Source: JAAYEA01 sp012689325 (lineage in GTDB: Bacteria > Chloroflexota > Anaerolineae > JAAYEA01). Taken from it: a DNA stretch of 64,000 bases. The notes below the pieces were generated by a model. That model was not told where the DNA came from, ran no database searches, and saw nothing but the letters and a program-made list of their open reading frames with translations. The translations under genes and the position numbers were made by a program. The stretch is taken from positions 12,396 through 76,395 of the forward strand of contig DAITVZ010000012.1 in assembly GCA_036841525.1 (NCBI GenBank), in the 5' to 3' direction. Below, piece by piece: positions 9,607-18,140 of this stretch. Every line of letters starts with the position of its first letter. The stretch's first letter is position 1.

Positions 9607-9615
9607 ATTATACCA
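9607..9615 (-). promoter_or_regulatory. Extended -10 promoter of the lyase/sulfatase operon
   Basis: Read on the minus strand, TGGTATAATGG is an extended -10 element with a perfect TATAAT hexamer. The -35 position is poor. Transcription would start near 9600, about 95 nt before the GTG of the first gene. It lies just beyond the proS terminator. Confidence 0.6.
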
Positions 9616-9632
9616 TGATCGGCGCAAGGGCG

Positions 9633-9660
9633 AAAAAACGGGGCGCCGCGCGGCGCCCCG
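9633..9660 (-). terminator. Rho-independent terminator of proS
   Basis: A perfect 10-bp GC stem (CGGGGCGCCG with its complement, 2-base centre) is followed on the minus strand by six T residues. It lies 24 bp after the proS stop codon. Confidence 0.9.
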
Positions 9661-9683
9661 CTCTTCTCAGGTCATCGCCAGCC

Positions 9684-11129
9684 CTAGTAGGCCCGGGCAA
9701 AGATGGCGATCCGGCTCGTCTTTTGGCCGGTGAGGAAGCAGGCCCCCTCGCCCTCCGGCGCATCCAGCGGCAGGCAGCGCAAGGTGGCCTTGGTCTCCTC
9801 CTGGATGCGCGCCTCGTCCTCGCTGGTGCCCGCCCAGTGCACGCGCAGGAAACCGCCCTGCTCGTCCAGCACCCGCTTGAACTCGTCATAGGAGCTGACG
9901 CGGTGGGTATTGGCGTCGCGATAGGCGGTGGCCTGCGCCAGCAGGTTGGCCTGGATCTCGCGCAGCAGCTCTTGCACCCGCTCGACCACGCCATCCACCG
10001 GCACGCCAAAGAGCTTGCCCTCCTTGCCCACGCGGTCGCGGCGGGCCAGCACCACGGCATTCTGCTTCACGTCCCGCGGGCCGATCTCGACCCGGGCGGG
10101 CACGCCGCGCATCTCCCAGTCATTGAACTTGAAGCCAGGCGTCTGGTCCGCGCGGTCATCGAGCTTGACGCGAAGCCCCGCCCCCGCCAGCGTGGCCGTC
10201 ACGCGATTGGCCAGCTCGAGCACGCCGGGGCGCTCGTCCTCGGTGCGCCAGATCGGCACAACGACCACCTGGATGGGGGCCATCACCGGCGGCAGGCGCA
10301 GCCCCTGGTCGTCGCCGTGGGCCATGATCACCGCGCCCACCATGCGCGTGCTGACGCCCCAACTGGTGGTGTGGCAGTATTGCATCTCGTTGTTGGGGTC
10401 CAGGAACTTGATATCGAAGGCCTTGGCGAAATTCGCGCCCAGGTAGTGGCTGGTCCCGGCCTGCAGCGCCCAGCCGTTGCCCATCATCGCCTCGATGGCA
10501 TAGCTATTCACCGCGCCGGCAAACTTTTCCCGTTCGCTCTTGAGCCCCTTGATCACCGGGATAGCCGCGTCGTTGATGGCGAAATCGGCATAGACGTCCA
10601 GCATGCGCAGCGTTTCCTCGACGGCCTCCTCGGCGGTGGCGTGGGCGGTGTGCCCCTCCTGCCAGAGGAACTCCATGGTCCGCAAGAAGGGCCGCGTGCG
10701 AATCTCCCAGCGCACCACGTTAGCCCACTGGTTGATCAGCACCGGCAGGTCGCGGTAGGACTGGATCCAGCGCGAATAGGTGTGGCCGATGATGGTCTCC
10801 GAGGTGGGCCGCACCACCAGAGGCTCCTCCAGCTCTTTGCCGCCGCCGATGGTGACCACGGCCAGCTCGGGGGCAAAGCCCTCCACGTGCTCGGCTTCCT
10901 TTTGGATAAAGCTCATGGGGATAAAGAGCGGGAAATAGGCGTTCTCGTGGCCGGTGGCCTTGAAGCGCCGGTCCAGGCCGTCGCGCACCGCCTCCCAGAG
11001 CCGGTAGCCGTAGGGGCGGATGACCATGCAGCCGCGCACCGGCGAGTTCTCGGCCAGTTGGGCCTCGCGGATCACATCCAGGTACCAGGCCGAATAGTCC
11101 TCGGCCCGCGGGGTTATCTTGTCTGCCAA
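9684..11129 (-). CDS. proS: Proline--tRNA ligase, archaeal/eukaryotic type
   Basis: A 481-residue class II aminoacyl-tRNA synthetase that charges tRNA-Pro with proline. It belongs to the shorter archaeal/eukaryotic-like type: there is no editing insertion between motifs 2 and 3, and a C-terminal anticodon-binding and zinc-like domain ends in a terminal Tyr (FARAY). Diagnostic stretches are YFPLFIPMSF, PLVVRPTSET, RWEIRTRPFLRTMEFLWQEG (motif 2) and AHGDDQGLRLPP (motif 3 region). The start ATG follows a GAGGAGCTGAC stretch at suitable spacing. It is followed by its own terminator and is probably transcribed alone or with panB. Confidence 0.97.
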   Translation of the reverse strand: MADKITPRAEDYSAWYLDVIREAQLAENSPVRGCMVIRPYGYRLWEAVRDGLDRRFKATGHENAYFPLFIPMSFIQKEAEHVEGFAPELAVVTIGGGKELEEPLVVRPTSETIIGHTYSRWIQSYRDLPVLINQWANVVRWEIRTRPFLRTMEFLWQEGHTAHATAEEAVEETLRMLDVYADFAINDAAIPVIKGLKSEREKFAGAVNSYAIEAMMGNGWALQAGTSHYLGANFAKAFDIKFLDPNNEMQYCHTTSWGVSTRMVGAVIMAHGDDQGLRLPPVMAPIQVVVVPIWRTEDERPGVLELANRVTATLAGAGLRVKLDDRADQTPGFKFNDWEMRGVPARVEIGPRDVKQNAVVLARRDRVGKEGKLFGVPVDGVVERVQELLREIQANLLAQATAYRDANTHRVSSYDEFKRVLDEQGGFLRVHWAGTSEDEARIQEETKATLRCLPLDAPEGEGACFLTGQKTSRIAIFARAY

Positions 11130-11182
11130 CGTCAGCTCCTCAAAAGATGGGTTGCCCTATGCTACGCGAATCCGCGTTTGGG

Positions 11183-12043
11183 TCAAGAAAGCAGTTTTTT
11201 CAGCTCCTCGAACTGCTCGTCCTTCATGTTGAACCAGTTCTCCGGCTGCGGGAAGCGCTTGCTGGTCACGTCGGCGACGTAGGCCTTCAATCCGTTGACG
11301 ATCACCTCGCCGGCGTTGCCATAGACCTTGGCCATCTTGGGCGTGAACTTGGGATACAAGCCAAACATGTCATGGAAGATCAGGAGCTGGCCGTGCGCGT
11401 GGGGCCCGGAGCCCAGGCTGATGATGGGCACGCCGGAGCGCTCGGTGATGAGCTGGCAGACGCGGTTGGGGACCATCTCGAGCAGGATGGCAAAGACGCC
11501 GGCGTCTTCCAGCGCCTTGGCGGCGTCCACGATCTGCTTGGCCTGGGCGGCGCTGCGCCCCTGCACGCGGAACCCGCCCAGCGCGGAGGCGCTCTGCGGC
11601 GTCAAGCCCAGGTGGCCCATCACGGGGATGCCCGAGCGAACGATGCCTTGCACCCGCTCCACCATCTCGAGCCCGCCCTCCAGCTTGACGCAATCGCAGG
11701 CGGCCTCGGCCATGAAACGCCCGGCGTTGCGGATGGCGCTCTCGGTGGAGGGCTGGTAGGTCATGTAGGGCATATCGCCGACGAGCCAGGCGTTGGGGCT
11801 GCCGCGGCGCACCGCCTGCGCGTGGGGGATCATCATCTCCATGGTCACGGGCAGGGTGCTATCGTACCCCAGCACGGTCATGCCCAGGCTATCGCCCACC
11901 AGCAGGATATCCACCTGCGCCTGCTCCATAAAGGTGGCGGTGGGATAGTCGTAGCAAGTGAGCATAGAGATCATCTCGCCCTTTGACATCTTTTGGTAAA
12001 GGTCGCCCAGGGAGACCTTTTTCCTCGCGGTTTCTGCGCACAT
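11183..12043 (-). CDS. panB: 3-methyl-2-oxobutanoate hydroxymethyltransferase
   Basis: A 286-residue PanB that transfers a hydroxymethyl group from methylene-tetrahydrofolate to 2-oxoisovalerate to make ketopantoate, the first committed step of pantothenate and CoA synthesis. Typical motifs are MLTCYDYPTA, ILLVGDSLGMTVLGYDSTLPV, VGDMPYMTYQ, CVKLEGG, GIPVMGHLGLTPQS and ISLGSGPHAHGQLL. The length equals the family norm. An AAGGAG box precedes the start. panC and panD are not in the window. Confidence 0.97.
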   Translation of the reverse strand: MCAETARKKVSLGDLYQKMSKGEMISMLTCYDYPTATFMEQAQVDILLVGDSLGMTVLGYDSTLPVTMEMMIPHAQAVRRGSPNAWLVGDMPYMTYQPSTESAIRNAGRFMAEAACDCVKLEGGLEMVERVQGIVRSGIPVMGHLGLTPQSASALGGFRVQGRSAAQAKQIVDAAKALEDAGVFAILLEMVPNRVCQLITERSGVPIISLGSGPHAHGQLLIFHDMFGLYPKFTPKMAKVYGNAGEVIVNGLKAYVADVTSKRFPQPENWFNMKDEQFEELKKLLS

Positions 12044-12079
12044 GTCGGTTGTTTTCTCCTTTTCGGTGATGAGGTTGGA

Positions 12080-13354
12080 TCAGCTCGATCCATGCAAATG
12101 AACGGCCGGGATGATAGCGAGGCCGCGTTCGGTGAGCGCGCGAGCCGTGCGGTTCAGCGCCGCGTGCTTGTCCAGATAGCTCTGCAGCAGCGCGGGCATG
12201 GCGCCGCGGACCTCCAGCTCGCTTTTGGGCACGAAATAGTCCAGGATATCGGAAGGATAGGCGCGCTGTTGCTCATCCTCCGGATCGCCGCCCTCGTGCT
12301 TGGCCGAGATGTTGGGGATCTCGGGAGCCAGCGCCAGCAACTCGTCGCGGCGGCAATATGGCTGCCGGACGATGTGCCGCCAGGTCTCAGTAATGTGGTG
12401 CTCAAAGCGCACCAGCTCCTCGAAGCCCAGGTCGCGCCGCAACTGGGCGCAGAGGCCGATGGTCTCCGCGTTCACCGAGTTGGCGAAATTAAAGCCGACC
12501 AGCGGCGTCGTGCCATCGGGGCGGGCAAAAAGCTTGGCGGTGAGCAAGGTCCACAGCACCGAATAGGGGTTATCGTTGCCCATAAAGACCGATATCTTGA
12601 AGGCGTTGTTGATCCCCAGCTTGAAGAGCAGATAGCCCAGCAGCACCGTGCCCGGGTTGACGTTGAGCACCTGCTCGATGCCATAGGTGGTATAGTAGTA
12701 GAGGTACTCGTCCAGCCACTTGAGCGCGTAATCGTTGGGCTGGCCCACGCCGCCGAAATAGCCGCAGAGGGTGTCGGCGCCGCCCAGGTGGATGTTGGCG
12801 CCATCGGAGCCCTTGGTGTCCAGCGTCTCCACATAGCTGGCCCCCACGATCTGCATGGCGGCGGCAAAGGCCGCCAGGTCGCCCTGGTCCCCCTCCTGCT
12901 CCTTCATCTTGCGCACGCGGATAAAGCGCCCCGGCATCAGCTCCTCGTTAGCAATAGCCTGCCGCGCCTCGGCGATGAGCCAGGGAAAATACTGGCAGGC
13001 GCTGATCTCCAGGGTCACGGCGAAGCGGGGATCGAAAACGACCTCCTCCGCGCGGGGGCCAAGGACGCGCCGCTGGTACTCGCGCAAGGGGATAAACGCG
13101 CCGCGGTCGCGCTCCTGGCGCAGCCACTCCAGGTCGCGCAGATAGGGCGAGCCCAGGGCCTCCAGGCGCGCCCACAAGGCGGGCAACTGCCGGGCCAGTT
13201 CCGCCTTCCGGTTGATCTCTTCCGGGGTGCCATGCCGGGCCACCACCTCGAGAAAATCCTGGATCAGCCGGTTATCGGGGTCCAGCAACACCTGGTTGAC
13301 CTCGGCGAGGCGCCCCGGCGTGATCCGCAGCCTGGCGCGGAGATCATCAGCCAT
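12080..13354 (-). CDS. Conserved protein of unknown function
   Basis: A 424-residue protein that I cannot place in a named family. It has no signal peptide or membrane segment. The N-terminal third is charged and helical. The centre holds LDTKGSDGANIHLGGADTL followed by aromatic runs (DEYLYYYTTYG), and the C-terminal part has ISAKHEGGDPEDEQQR. Mixed alpha/beta character and Gly/Asp-rich loops suggest a soluble enzyme, but no catalytic motif is certain. Its first codons overlap the end of mutY by 8 bp, so the two are translationally coupled. It lies 36 bp upstream of panB, in one transcription unit with mutY and panB. Confidence 0.8.
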   Translation of the reverse strand: MADDLRARLRITPGRLAEVNQVLLDPDNRLIQDFLEVVARHGTPEEINRKAELARQLPALWARLEALGSPYLRDLEWLRQERDRGAFIPLREYQRRVLGPRAEEVVFDPRFAVTLEISACQYFPWLIAEARQAIANEELMPGRFIRVRKMKEQEGDQGDLAAFAAAMQIVGASYVETLDTKGSDGANIHLGGADTLCGYFGGVGQPNDYALKWLDEYLYYYTTYGIEQVLNVNPGTVLLGYLLFKLGINNAFKISVFMGNDNPYSVLWTLLTAKLFARPDGTTPLVGFNFANSVNAETIGLCAQLRRDLGFEELVRFEHHITETWRHIVRQPYCRRDELLALAPEIPNISAKHEGGDPEDEQQRAYPSDILDYFVPKSELEVRGAMPALLQSYLDKHAALNRTARALTERGLAIIPAVHLHGSS

Positions 13355-14492
13355 TGATGCCTCCTATGCGACTTTGTGCGAACTCTTTGCCCCGAGTGTC
13401 CTGCGCGCCTGGCGCGGCCCGCTCGAGAAGAGCGGCTATGATCTTGTGATCCGCCGCCGAAAAAGCGAATTCGCCCACCTGCGATAGAGTGATCCAGCGC
13501 CAGTCCGCCACTTGGAGGCTCTGCGGCTCGGCCCCGACGGCCAGGCAGTCAAAGGTGTGCATGGTAATGCGAAAATGGGTGTAAGCGTGTTGCACGACGG
13601 TCAGCAGCGCGCCCACCGCGATCTCGAGCGCCAGCTCTTCGGCGATCTCGCGCCGCAGGCATTCAGGAAGCGTCTCGCCGTCCTCCTGCTTGCCGCCGGG
13701 GAACTCCCACAGCCCGCCCAAGAGCCCCTGCGGCCGCCGCTGCGCGACAAGAAAGCGCTCCCTGGCCGGGCTCTGCCAGATCACCCCCGCGGCGACCTGG
13801 TAATGGGGCGTCGCCCGGCGCGGGGCGGCGGCGGGGAGCGTCTCCTGGATGCCCAGCCGATAGGCGGCGCAGGCGCTGGCCAGCGGGCAGGCCAGGCAGC
13901 GCGGCCGCTTGGGCACGCAGATCGTCGCCCCCAGATCCATCACGGCCTGGTTCCAGTCGCCGGCCCGGCCGCGGGGGAGTGACTCCGCCGCCAGCCTGGC
14001 CAGGGTCCGCTGGGTATCTGCGGCGCCGATCTCGGCAGTGATGGCGAAGAGCCGGCTCAGCACGCGGCGGGCGTTGCCATCCACCGCGGGCAGGTCCTGG
14101 CCGTAGGCGATGCTCAGGATCGCGCCGGCGGTGTACTCGCCGATGCCGGGCAGGGCGCGCAGCGCGGCCAGGTCGTCGGGCACGCGGCCGCCATGTTCCG
14201 CCGCCATCCGGCGCGCGGCGGCATGGAGGTTGCGGGCGCGCCCATAGTAGCCCAGCCCCTCCCAGGCCTTCAGCACGTCGTCGAGGGGCGCCTGGGCCAG
14301 CGCCGGGAGCGTGGGAAAGCGCCGCAAAAAGCGCTCATAATACGGCCTGGCGGTGGTCACCTGCGTCTGGTGCAGCATGATCTCCGAGACCCAGATGGCA
14401 TAGGGGTCCCGCGTCTGCCGCCAGGGCAGCTCCCTTCCATTGCGGTCATACCAGGCGAGCAGCTGCTCGGCGATGGGTGCGTTCATGTCCAT
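13347..14492 (-). CDS. mutY: A/G-specific adenine DNA glycosylase
   Basis: A 381-residue MutY that removes adenine mispaired with 8-oxoguanine. The HhH-GPD domain shows EIMLHQTQV with the catalytic Glu, the hairpin LPGIGEYTAGAI and the catalytic Asp in AVDGNARRVL. The [4Fe-4S] loop is CVPKRPRCLACPLASAC (C-X6-C-X2-C-X5-C). A C-terminal NUDIX-like domain (LWEFPGGKQEDGET, then REIAEE) recognises 8-oxoguanine. I chose the ATG at 14490-14492 because a promoter TTGCTC-17-TAGAAT ends six bases before it, so the mRNA may be leaderless; ATGs at 14484-14486 and 14505-14507 are alternatives. Confidence 0.95.
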   Translation of the reverse strand: MDMNAPIAEQLLAWYDRNGRELPWRQTRDPYAIWVSEIMLHQTQVTTARPYYERFLRRFPTLPALAQAPLDDVLKAWEGLGYYGRARNLHAAARRMAAEHGGRVPDDLAALRALPGIGEYTAGAILSIAYGQDLPAVDGNARRVLSRLFAITAEIGAADTQRTLARLAAESLPRGRAGDWNQAVMDLGATICVPKRPRCLACPLASACAAYRLGIQETLPAAAPRRATPHYQVAAGVIWQSPARERFLVAQRRPQGLLGGLWEFPGGKQEDGETLPECLRREIAEELALEIAVGALLTVVQHAYTHFRITMHTFDCLAVGAEPQSLQVADWRWITLSQVGEFAFSAADHKIIAALLERAAPGAQDTRGKEFAQSRIGGING

Positions 14493-14497
14493 GCCCC

Positions 14498-14526
14498 ATT
14501 CTATCATGGACCGACAGCGCGAGCAA
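14498..14526 (-). promoter_or_regulatory. Sigma-70-type promoter of mutY, possibly leaderless
   Basis: On the minus strand TTGCTC (14521-14526) and TAGAAT (14498-14503) are 17 bp apart. The expected start site falls at or next to the A of the ATG at 14492, which implies little or no 5' leader. Confidence 0.5.
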
Positions 14527-14567
14527 GCCTGCTACAGGCCAGCTCGCCTGAGCGGCGCCCTCGCGAT

Positions 14568-14596
14568 TTGCACAAACCGGCCAATCCGCGTATAAT
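14568..14596 (+). promoter_or_regulatory. Promoter of the tRNA-Val gene
   Basis: TTGCAC at 14568-14573 and a perfect TATAAT at 14591-14596 are separated by 17 bp. The first base of the tRNA lies 14 bp after the -10 box. Confidence 0.85.
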
Positions 14597-14609
14597 CTGG
14601 GCGAAACAC

Positions 14610-14683
14610 GGGCAAGTAGCTCAGTTGGTTAGAGTGCCACGTTGACATCGTGGAGGTCGTAGGTTCGATCCCTATCTTGCCCA
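14610..14683 (+). tRNA. tRNA-Val (anticodon GAC)
   Basis: A 74-base cloverleaf with acceptor stem GGGCAAG paired to CTTGCCC and discriminator A. The D-arm contains AGCTCAGTTGGTTAGAGT, the anticodon stem CCACG/CGTGG encloses loop TTGACAT (anticodon GAC, valine), and the T-arm contains GGTTCGATCC. The CCA end is not encoded. It has its own promoter and a downstream hairpin. Confidence 0.97.
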
Positions 14684-14690
14684 CTTACCC

Positions 14691-14717
14691 AGAGCCTCGC
14701 GGCGGCGAGGCTCTTTC
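14691..14717 (+). terminator. Hairpin terminator after tRNA-Val
   Basis: A perfect 10-bp stem AGAGCCTCGC/GCGAGGCTCT with a GGCG loop is followed by a weak T run (TTTCC). It lies 8 bp after the tRNA and probably ends its transcript before crtB. Confidence 0.75.
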
Positions 14718-14770
14718 CATTGACAGACACGGGGACCGAGACCAAGCCAGTCGCTGCCGGGTGCCGGAGC

Positions 14771-15646
14771 ATGAACCAGCCCATACCCACGAGAATCCTG
14801 GCGAGCGGTTACGCTGTCGCCAAAAGGATCACCAAACAGTACGCCAAGACGTTCTACTTTGCCTCTCACTTCCTGCCTCGCCAGAAAAAGCGCGCTGCCT
14901 ATGCCGTCTATGCCATCTGCCGGGCCAGCGACGAGGCCGTGGATGACAACGACCATGTGGGCGGCGCGGACGAGCTGGCGCACGTCGAACGAAACATCCA
15001 GGCCGCCTACGACGGCTCGGCGCTGAACACCCCCCTGCTACTCGCCTTTCGCGATGCCGTGATCCGTTACCAGATTCCCCGCAGCTATTTCGACCTGCTG
15101 CTCGAGGGGATGCGCATGGATCTGGACCAGTCGCGCTATCCCACTTTCCTCGAGTTGTACGACTATTGCTACAAGGTCGCCGGGGTCATCGGCCTGATCA
15201 TGCTCAAGATCTTTGGACAGCGCGACCCCCAGGCCGGCCAGCACGCCGTCGAGCTGGGCGTCGCCATGCAACTGACCAACATCATCCGGGACATCAAGGA
15301 GGACGCCGAGCGCGGCCGCATCTATATCCCCCAAGACGAGCTGGCGCGCTATGGCGTCTCGGAGCGGCAGATCATCCAGGCCGAGCTGGACGAGCAACTG
15401 AGGGCCCTGCTGATCTACCAGATCGAGCGCGCCAGGCAGTATTACGCCGGCTCGGTGGCGGGAATCAAGATGATCAGCAGCCGCAGCGCCAGGTTCGTGG
15501 TCTATGCCATGAAGGAGATCTATGGCGCGATCCTGGAAGTGGTGGAGCGCAACGGCTACGACGTCTTTCGCGAGCGGGCCCACGTGAGCGGCAAGGAAAA
15601 GGCGCGGCGGGCCTGGCGCATCCTCTGGCGAGGCCAATACATCTAG
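14771..15646 (+). CDS. crtB: Phytoene/squalene synthase family protein, probable phytoene synthase
   Basis: A 291-residue trans-isoprenyl synthase that joins two GGPP molecules head to head to give phytoene, the first carotenoid-specific step. The first Asp-rich motif is DEAVDD in CRASDEAVDD and the second is NIIRDIKEDAERGRIYIP; both bind Mg-diphosphate. The substrate pocket motif YAKTFYFAS is near the N-terminus. I start at the ATG of MNQPIPT; a TTG 51 bp upstream is open in frame but lacks a ribosome site. Squalene synthase activity is the alternative, but a crtI-crtY-crtZ operon lies 5 kb away, which favours phytoene. No GGPP synthase gene is visible. Confidence 0.9.
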   Translation: MNQPIPTRILASGYAVAKRITKQYAKTFYFASHFLPRQKKRAAYAVYAICRASDEAVDDNDHVGGADELAHVERNIQAAYDGSALNTPLLLAFRDAVIRYQIPRSYFDLLLEGMRMDLDQSRYPTFLELYDYCYKVAGVIGLIMLKIFGQRDPQAGQHAVELGVAMQLTNIIRDIKEDAERGRIYIPQDELARYGVSERQIIQAELDEQLRALLIYQIERARQYYAGSVAGIKMISSRSARFVVYAMKEIYGAILEVVERNGYDVFRERAHVSGKEKARRAWRILWRGQYI

Positions 15647-15658
15647 CCAGGAAAACGA

Positions 15659-15692
15659 ACGGCGGCCACCCCAACGGGCGGCCGCCGTTTTT
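15659..15692 (+). terminator. Rho-independent terminator after crtB
   Basis: The 9-bp stem ACGGCGGCC/GGCCGCCGT with a 12-base loop is followed by TTTTT. It lies between crtB and the convergent amidohydrolase gene. Confidence 0.85.
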
Positions 15693-15713
15693 GGTTGGGC
15701 AGGGCTGGGCCTG

Positions 15714-16922
15714 CTAGGCTTGCGCCGCCATGGCCGCTTCCCATTCCTTGTGGGCCTCCTGCAACAGGGCAGGGTTGGCGATCAGTTCAACTGCCATGAA
15801 CGCCATGGCCTTGGCGGCGTCGATGATCGACTGGTGCCCGCGCGGCGTCAGCGTCGCCGCGGCGAACTCGGCGGAATGCGACCGCAGAGAGAGGTCGCCG
15901 ATGGAGAGGCGCAGCGTCACGCAGGGGGTCTTGTGGCTAACGTTGCCAAAGTCGGTGGAGCCCATGCCGCGCTCCTCGGGCACCTCGTCCAGCTTGACGC
16001 CCGCTTCCCGCAAGGCCGCGCGCCCCAGCCGGGCCAGCGCCTCGTTGGCGATATAGTTGTGGTAGGGGTTGGCGTATTCCGTCCATTTGAAGGTGGCGCC
16101 CGCCATGAGCGCCGCGCCCTCGGCGCAATGGATCACCTTCTGGACGACCTCCTCCAGGTAGCTCACCGACTCGGAGCGCACGCGGAAGCGGCAGGAGGCG
16201 TATTCGGGGACCACGTTGGCCGCCGCGCCGCCGTTGGTGATGATGCCGTGGATGCGCACGTCCGGTCTTAGGTGCTGGCGCAGGGCGTTCACGCCGTTAT
16301 AAGTTTGGATCACCGCGTCCAGGGCGTTGATCCCCTCGTGCGGCTTGGCCGCGGCGTGGGCGGCCCGGCCAAAGAACTCGAAATCAAAGCCCCGCGCCGC
16401 CAGGGAGGACGCCGTGGAGACCATGTTCAGCGTCCCCGGGTGCATCATGATGGCCGCGTCCACCTGGTCAAAGAGCCCCTGGCTCACCATGGGGATCTTG
16501 CCGCCGGCGCCCTCCGCGGTGGACTCTTCGCAGGGCGTCCCCAAGAGCACCACCGAGCCGGGCAGCTCCTTCATGACGCTGCGCAAGGCGATGGCCGCGC
16601 CGATGGTGGAGGTGGCGATGATGTTGTGGCCGCAGCCGTGGCCGATCCCAGGCAGGGCGTCGTATTCAGCGAGGAGCGCGATGCGGGGGCGCGCGCTCTG
16701 CCCGGGCAGCTCGGCCCGGAAGGCGGTGGGCATCCCCGCCGTGCCGGCCTCGCTGCGGATGCCGTGCCGATCCAGGGTGTTGCGCAACAGGGCGCTGGAT
16801 TCATATTCCTGATAGCCGATCTCGGGGTGAGCGGCCAGATAGTCGCTGGCCTTGACCAGCTCGCGCGCGAGCCGATCCACCTCGGCGGACACACGCTCTT
16901 TCATGGACTGGGCGGAAACCAT
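15714..16922 (-). CDS. M20 family amidohydrolase / peptidase
   Basis: A zinc aminoacyl-hydrolase of about 402 residues in the M20D / AbgB-like family, which removes acyl or aminoacyl groups from small molecules. Motifs are HPEIGYQEYESS near the N-terminus, LLAEYDALPGIGHGCGHN with the metal ligands, GTPCEESTAEGAGGK with the catalytic Glu region, MMHPGTLN, GRAAHAAAKPHEGINALDA and GSTDFGNVSHKTPC near the end. The second Met of MMVSAQS is best spaced from an AGGAGG box. The physiological substrate cannot be told; p-aminobenzoyl-glutamate or N-acyl amino acids are typical for the family. It lies 39 bp downstream of an oxidoreductase gene on the same strand. Confidence 0.9.
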   Translation of the reverse strand: MVSAQSMKERVSAEVDRLARELVKASDYLAAHPEIGYQEYESSALLRNTLDRHGIRSEAGTAGMPTAFRAELPGQSARPRIALLAEYDALPGIGHGCGHNIIATSTIGAAIALRSVMKELPGSVVLLGTPCEESTAEGAGGKIPMVSQGLFDQVDAAIMMHPGTLNMVSTASSLAARGFDFEFFGRAAHAAAKPHEGINALDAVIQTYNGVNALRQHLRPDVRIHGIITNGGAAANVVPEYASCRFRVRSESVSYLEEVVQKVIHCAEGAALMAGATFKWTEYANPYHNYIANEALARLGRAALREAGVKLDEVPEERGMGSTDFGNVSHKTPCVTLRLSIGDLSLRSHSAEFAAATLTPRGHQSIIDAAKAMAFMAVELIANPALLQEAHKEWEAAMAAQA

Positions 16923-16964
16923 CATCTCCTCCTCGCACTGGGGCCGAAACAGGGGCTGCGGCGA

Positions 16965-17987
16965 TCAGCCGGCGTCCCGATAGAATTGATCCAACCCAAG
17001 GCCGCGCAGGTCGGCCACGCGACGGGCCTCCTCCGCCTCGTAGAGCCGCCAGATGATGCGCAGCCCCTGCAAGCTGCCCTCGCCATCGGTGAGCGGCCGC
17101 TGGCCGGTGCGCACGCAGTCGAGAAAGTGCGCCATCTCGTTTTGCACGTGCTTGCCCGGCGCGGCCTCCAGCAACACCTCTTGCTGGTCCTTCACGTGGG
17201 CGATGAGCTTGCCCTCCGAGATAGCGGCCTCCAGCATCCCCTCGGTGCAATGGGCGTGGAAGGAGTAACGCAGCCGGGTGCCTCGCGCGCCCCAGGTGCC
17301 AAAGTGGTAGCCCAGCCGCCCGCCCTCGAACTCGATGCTGACGTTGCTGGTCCCCTCGCGCTCCATCCAGGGCGTGCCGGTACTGGTGCCCAGGTGCGTG
17401 CCACGCACCGGACGGCCCATGGTCCAGAGCAGCAGGTCGATATAGTGGCAGCCGTGGCTAAAGAGCTGCCCGCCGCCCAGCGTGGCCGCCTTGAGCCCCC
17501 AATGGCCCTCGGGATAGTGGGTGAGCTGCTCGGTCCAGATGGAAAGCTGAAAGAGGTCGCCGTAGGCCCGCGCGTCCAGCAGCTCCTTCAGGCGCACCAC
17601 CAGGGGGTGGAAGCGCATGCAATAGGCGATCATCAGCGTGCGATCGGCCTGCTCGGAGGCGTCGATCAGCTCCAGGCACTCGCGCTCGCTGATCGCCATG
17701 GGCTTTTCCAGGAGCACGTGCTTGCCCGCCGCCAGGCAGGCCATCGCCACCGGATGGTGCAGGTGGTGGGGCAAGGCGATAAGCACCGCATCCACATCGT
17801 CCAGGATCTCGCGATAGTCGGCGGCCACGCGCGCGCCGGGGAGCAGTTCTGCCACCGCCTGCGCCCGCTCCGTGACCACATCCACCGCGGCGGCCAGCCT
17901 CATGCGGTCCTGCGCCGCCTCAAAGCGGGCGACGTGGGCCTTGGCCATGCCCCCGCAGCCGATGAGCCCCAAGCGAATACGTTCCAT
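16965..17987 (-). CDS. Gfo/Idh/MocA family NAD(P)-dependent oxidoreductase
   Basis: A 340-residue sugar or cyclitol dehydrogenase. The N-terminal Rossmann fold starts with RIRLGLIGCGGMAKAHVARF. LPHHLHHPVAM and the family hallmark EKPMAISERECLEL follow, and the C-terminal GFO_IDH_MocA domain contains HYIDLLLWTMG. The start is set at the ATG preceded by GAAGGAGAGAG; a 35-residue upstream extension is not homologous. Substrates of the family include glucose, inositol and amino sugars; this one cannot be named. It probably forms a unit with the amidohydrolase downstream. Confidence 0.9.
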   Translation of the reverse strand: MERIRLGLIGCGGMAKAHVARFEAAQDRMRLAAAVDVVTERAQAVAELLPGARVAADYREILDDVDAVLIALPHHLHHPVAMACLAAGKHVLLEKPMAISERECLELIDASEQADRTLMIAYCMRFHPLVVRLKELLDARAYGDLFQLSIWTEQLTHYPEGHWGLKAATLGGGQLFSHGCHYIDLLLWTMGRPVRGTHLGTSTGTPWMEREGTSNVSIEFEGGRLGYHFGTWGARGTRLRYSFHAHCTEGMLEAAISEGKLIAHVKDQQEVLLEAAPGKHVQNEMAHFLDCVRTGQRPLTDGEGSLQGLRIIWRLYEAEEARRVADLRGLGLDQFYRDAG

Positions 17988-18140
17988 CTCTCTCCTTCTC
18001 GGCCGGCGCGCAGGCCGGCGCTCGATGGGTAACAAGCTCGCCCATGTTCCGGAAAAAGGCACCGCGCCACCAGAGGGGTTGGCGCGGTCCATCTTGATCC
18101 TAGCTCTTGGCGGGGCGTCGGCCGCCCGGGACGTCCGGCG

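Noticed and set aside
12080..13354. Assignment of the unknown protein to an aminomutase or cobalamin-dependent family
   Set aside because: The alpha/beta look and Gly-rich loops are suggestive, but no cobalamin-binding DxHxxG or other fixed motif could be found.
14720..14725. Perfect TTGACA before crtB as a -35 box, or its TTG as the crtB start
   Set aside because: No -10 hexamer lies at 15-19 bp spacing, and no ribosome site precedes the TTG. The ATG at 14771 fits the family start better.
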